Source: Actinocrinis sp035650855
GTDB taxonomy: Bacteria > Actinomycetota > Actinomycetes > Streptomycetales > Catenulisporaceae
Length of the DNA stretch: 8,341 nt
Assembly (NCBI RefSeq): GCF_035650855.1
Contig: NZ_DASRGV010000019.1
Span: forward strand, 1-8,341
Reading direction: 5' to 3'
Of the stretch, positions 6,054-8,341 are shown piece after piece. The position numbers and the translations under genes are program-made. The notes under the pieces were generated by a model, which worked only from the letters and a program-made list of their open reading frames with translations, did not search any database and was not told where the DNA came from. The first letter of the stretch is position 1; the number at the start of each line of letters is the position of its first letter.

Positions 6054-6078
6054 CAGCTAAGTCGTCTCACCTCGGGGC

Positions 6079-6114
6079 CGTGGTTGCGCTCCGAGAGTCG
6101 TGGTTACGTCTGAG
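6079..6114. repeat. Short degenerate tandem repeat CGTGGTT(G/A)CG
   Basis: CGTGGTTGCG at 6079-6088 recurs as CGTGGTTACG at 6099-6108, each followed within a few bases by GAG. It sits just beyond the lipoprotein gene stop. It may be a decayed duplication; no function is evident. Confidence 0.35.
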
Positions 6115-6126
6115 GTTGAGCGTCGG

Positions 6127-7167
6127 CTACAGCGCGTCGACGATGTCGACGACGAATACCAGCGTGTCATTCGCGCCGATTCCTGCGGATGACTGGCCGC
6201 CGGACGGGCCATAGCCCAGCGCCGGCGGAATCACCAGAAGCACCCGGTCCCCGACATGCTTGCCGATCAGGCCCTGGTCCCAGCCCTTGATCACCTTGCC
6301 GGCGCCGATCACGGTGCTGAACGCCTGCTTTCGGGTGAACGAGGAGTCGAAGTTCTTTCCGGTGTTCCAGTCCACGCCGGTGTACTGGATGACCAGCGTG
6401 CGGCCGCTCTGCACCGTTTCCCCGCTGCCGTGGATCAGCGTGTCCGCGACCAGCGAGGCCGGCGGCTTGGCGCCGGACGGAATCGTCACCTGCGGATTGC
6501 CGGATCCGGGGTCGCCGGTCACCTTGGGCAGCGCCGCGTCCGACTGTGCGCCCTGCTTGCCGGGGATGTCGGCAGTCGCCGGGTAGCCCCCGACGACGTC
6601 GAGCACGAATACCAGGTCGTCGGTGGGGCCGACCCCGGCCTGCGAGTTGCCCTGGCTGCCGAACGCGTCGGCGGGCGGCGCGACCACCTCGATCCGGCTG
6701 CCGATGCGGGCGCCGGTGAGCGCGGTGTTCCAGGCGGGCAGCAGGCTGCTGGAGCCCAGCGTGACCACCTGCGGCTGGTTCGGCGTCTTTCCGCCGTCGG
6801 TCGAGTAGGTGTCGCCGAGCTCCTTGGCCCCGGTCCAGTTCATGACGGTGTAGTTGACCGCCGCGAGCTGACCGCTGGCGAGGGTGGCCCCGCTGCCGGG
6901 GACCAGGGTCTTGGTCTCCAGCTTCGTCGGCGCTGCGGCGCCGCTCGGCAGCGTGATCACGGCCTTCTGCCCCACCGCCCCGCTGACCTGCGGTAACCCG
7001 CCGCCGCCGGAGGCCTGGTTCGAGCTCGTGTTCGAGCTGCAGCCCGCCGCGAGCGCGCCCGCCAAGGCGAGCGAGAGAACCGGCAGCGCGCCCCTGTTGA
7101 GGGGCGCCGGGCCGCGGCGCGCGCCGGAGCGGGCCCGCTGACTGATCATCCGTCTTTCATGCAACAC
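6127..7167 (-). CDS. Secreted lipoprotein with tandem FKBP prolyl-isomerase domains
   Basis: This is a 346-residue lipoprotein. A basic N-terminus and hydrophobic core end in LALAGALAAGC with the lipidation cysteine at 43, so the protein is anchored outside the membrane; a Ser/Asn/Gly-rich linker follows. Two FKBP-like domains come next. The second (about 226-344) keeps the FKBP12 pocket: Tyr262, Phe273-Asp274, Phe283, Val292-Ile293, Trp296, Tyr319, Phe338. The first (about 68-193) has only part of it (Tyr106, Trp146, Phe187) and lacks the FD pair and the VI before the Trp, so it is probably not catalytic. Start choice is open. GTG 7167 has AGGG seven bases upstream. ATG 7149 has a poorer site but gives a shorter n-region (lipid Cys at 37). 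The gene follows pafA by 20 bases and is probably read with it. It likely assists folding of exported proteins. Confidence 0.93.
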   Translation of the reverse strand: MLHERRMISQRARSGARRGPAPLNRGALPVLSLALAGALAAGCSSNTSSNQASGGGGLPQVSGAVGQKAVITLPSGAAAPTKLETKTLVPGSGATLASGQLAAVNYTVMNWTGAKELGDTYSTDGGKTPNQPQVVTLGSSSLLPAWNTALTGARIGSRIEVVAPPADAFGSQGNSQAGVGPTDDLVFVLDVVGGYPATADIPGKQGAQSDAALPKVTGDPGSGNPQVTIPSGAKPPASLVADTLIHGSGETVQSGRTLVIQYTGVDWNTGKNFDSSFTRKQAFSTVIGAGKVIKGWDQGLIGKHVGDRVLLVIPPALGYGPSGGQSSAGIGANDTLVFVVDIVDAL

Positions 7168-7173
7168 GGGCCA

Positions 7174-7179
7174 ACCCTA
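7174..7179 (-). promoter_or_regulatory. Possible -10 element or ribosome site before the FKBP lipoprotein
   Basis: TAGGGT on the minus strand lies exactly six bases before GTG 7167, in the 20-base gap after pafA. It could be a -10 box placing the transcript start on the GTG (leaderless), or its AGGG could act as a ribosome site. No recognisable -35 lies 16-18 bases further up. The two readings cannot be separated from sequence. Confidence 0.25.
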
Positions 7180-7187
7180 CAAGGCCG

Positions 7188-8341
7188 CTACATGGAAGCG
7201 ATGAGTTTCTCCACACGTTCGTCTACGGAGCGGAACGGGTCCTTGCACAGGACGGTGCGCTGGGCCTGGTCGTTCAGCTTCAGGTGCACCCAGTCGACGG
7301 TGAAGTCCCGGCGCTGCTCCTGCGCCCGCTTGATGAACTCGCCGCGCAGCTTGGCCCGGGTGTTCTGCGGCGGCACTGACTTCGCCGCGAAGATGTCCAG
7401 GTCCCGCGCCGTGCGGTCGACCATGCCGCGCCGCTCCAGCAGGTAGTACAGGCCGCGGCGGCGGCTGATGTCGTGGTAGGCGAGGTCGAGCTGCGCCACC
7501 CGCGGATGCGAGATCGGCAGGTCGTACTTCTCCTGGTAGCGCTGGATCAGCCGGTACTTGATCACCCAGTCGATCTCGCGCTCGATCTTGGACAGGTCGC
7601 CGAGCTCGATCGCGTCCAGGGTGCGCTCCCACAGGTCCAGCACCCGGGCCACCGAGTTCGTGCGCAGGTCGCGCCGGTCGGCGAAGTCCGAGGCCTTGCT
7701 CAGGTACTCGCGCTGGATCTCCAGCGCGGAGACCTCGCGGCCGTTGGCGAGACGGATCCGGCGCTGGCCGGTCAGGTCGTGGCTGACCTCGCGGATCGCC
7801 CGGATCGGGTTCTCCAGCGTCAGGTCCCGCATCACCAGGCCGGCCTCGACCATGCGCAGCACCAGGTCGGTCGCGCCGACCTTGAGCATCATCGTGGTTT
7901 CGCTCATGTTCGAGTCGCCGACGATGACGTGCAGCCGCCGGTAACGCTCGGCGTCGGCGTGCGGCTCGTCCCGGGTGTTGATGATCGGGCGGGAGCGCGT
8001 GGTGGCGGAGCTGACGCCCTCCCAGATGTGCTCGGCCCGCTGGCTGACGCAGTAGACCGCGCCGCGCGGGGTCGGCAGCACCTTTCCGGCGCCGCAGATC
8101 AGCTGACGGGTCACGAGGAACGGGATCAGCACGTCGGCCAGCCGGGAGAACTCCCCGTGCCGGGTCACCAGGTAGTTCTCGTGGCAGCCGTAGGAGTTCC
8201 CGGCCGAGTCGGTGTTGTTCTTGAAGAGGAAGACCTCGCCGCGGATGCCTTCCTCGCGGAGGCGCTGCTCGGCGCTGCGCACGAGCCCCTCGAGGATCCG
8301 CTCCCCCGCCTTGTCGTGCACGACGAGGTCGGAGATCGAGT
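7188..8341 (-). CDS. pafA: Pup-protein ligase PafA (5' end outside window)
   Basis: This is the C-terminal 383 residues of the ligase that joins the C-terminal glutamate of Pup to lysines of substrate proteins, using ATP and a gamma-glutamyl-phosphate intermediate, to mark them for the mycobacterial-type proteasome. The fold is of the glutamine-synthetase/carboxylate-amine-ligase type. Seen: FKNNTDSAGNSYGCHENYL (visible residues 39-57), INTRDEPHADAERYRRLHV (120-138), VGDSNM (140-145), and near the C-terminus DFTVDWVHLKLNDQAQR and KDPFRSVDERVEKL. Compared with the roughly 450-residue mycobacterial protein, about 70 N-terminal residues lie beyond the right edge. These include the first nucleotide-binding glutamate and the catalytic aspartate, so catalytic integrity cannot be judged here. 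The frame is open to the last base. Dop, a close paralogue, is less likely given these motifs and the pafB/pafC neighbours. Confidence 0.96.
   Translation of the reverse strand, partial: SISDLVVHDKAGERILEGLVRSAEQRLREEGIRGEVFLFKNNTDSAGNSYGCHENYLVTRHGEFSRLADVLIPFLVTRQLICGAGKVLPTPRGAVYCVSQRAEHIWEGVSSATTRSRPIINTRDEPHADAERYRRLHVIVGDSNMSETTMMLKVGATDLVLRMVEAGLVMRDLTLENPIRAIREVSHDLTGQRRIRLANGREVSALEIQREYLSKASDFADRRDLRTNSVARVLDLWERTLDAIELGDLSKIEREIDWVIKYRLIQRYQEKYDLPISHPRVAQLDLAYHDISRRRGLYYLLERRGMVDRTARDLDIFAAKSVPPQNTRAKLRGEFIKRAQEQRRDFTVDWVHLKLNDQAQRTVLCKDPFRSVDERVEKLIASM

Noticed and set aside
7116..7160. Twin-arginine signal for the FKBP lipoprotein, prompted by the neighbouring tat genes
   Set aside because: The Arg-Arg pair (residues 17-18) is followed by Gly-Pro-Ala-Pro rather than the usual hydrophobic residues of a Tat motif. 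A plain Sec lipoprotein signal explains the N-terminus.

Overview
The window is high-GC DNA with GTG/ATG starts and short 4-base gene overlaps. Its gene content points to an actinomycete. It carries part of the Pup-proteasome neighbourhood (pafA, pafB, pafC) next to the twin-arginine translocase genes tatA and tatC, a pairing known from Mycobacterium and Streptomyces. A diacylglycerol-kinase gene after tatC and two FKBP-type prolyl isomerase genes next to pafA suggest a non-mycobacterial actinomycete, perhaps of the Pseudonocardiales; the family-level guess is inference.

Right part, minus strand (about 8341 down to 6127): the 3' five-sixths of pafA (Pup-protein ligase, entering from beyond the right edge), then after 20 bases a secreted lipoprotein with two tandem FKBP domains, the first degenerate. 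Centre, plus strand (4383 to 5951): a DUF3866-like protein of unknown function and a small canonical cytoplasmic FKBP. The FKBP and the lipoprotein gene converge on about 175 bases (5952-6126) that hold a long imperfect hairpin and an extra direct copy of one of its arms. This is the most unusual non-coding structure here.

Left part, minus strand (4263 down to 1): pafB, pafC, a four-cysteine zinc-ribbon protein, a small single-span membrane protein, tatA, tatC and the start of a diacylglycerol/YegS-type lipid kinase that runs off the left edge. pafB/pafC and pafC/zinc-ribbon overlap by four bases (GTGA), so these three are probably translationally coupled. The whole block looks like one transcription unit starting in the 119-base divergent spacer between pafB and the DUF3866 gene, which carries two short perfect inverted repeats.

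Functionally the window joins Pup tagging (PafA), the PafBC WYL-domain transcriptional activator of the DNA-damage response, Tat export of folded proteins (TatA, TatC; no TatB seen), lipid phosphorylation and prolyl isomerisation. I see no tRNA, rRNA, CRISPR array, transposase, integrase or toxin-antitoxin pair, and no gap over 300 bases without a gene. It reads as a conserved housekeeping locus. The less explained parts are the two small unknown genes between pafC and tatA, the DUF3866 protein, and the two regulatory-looking spacers.
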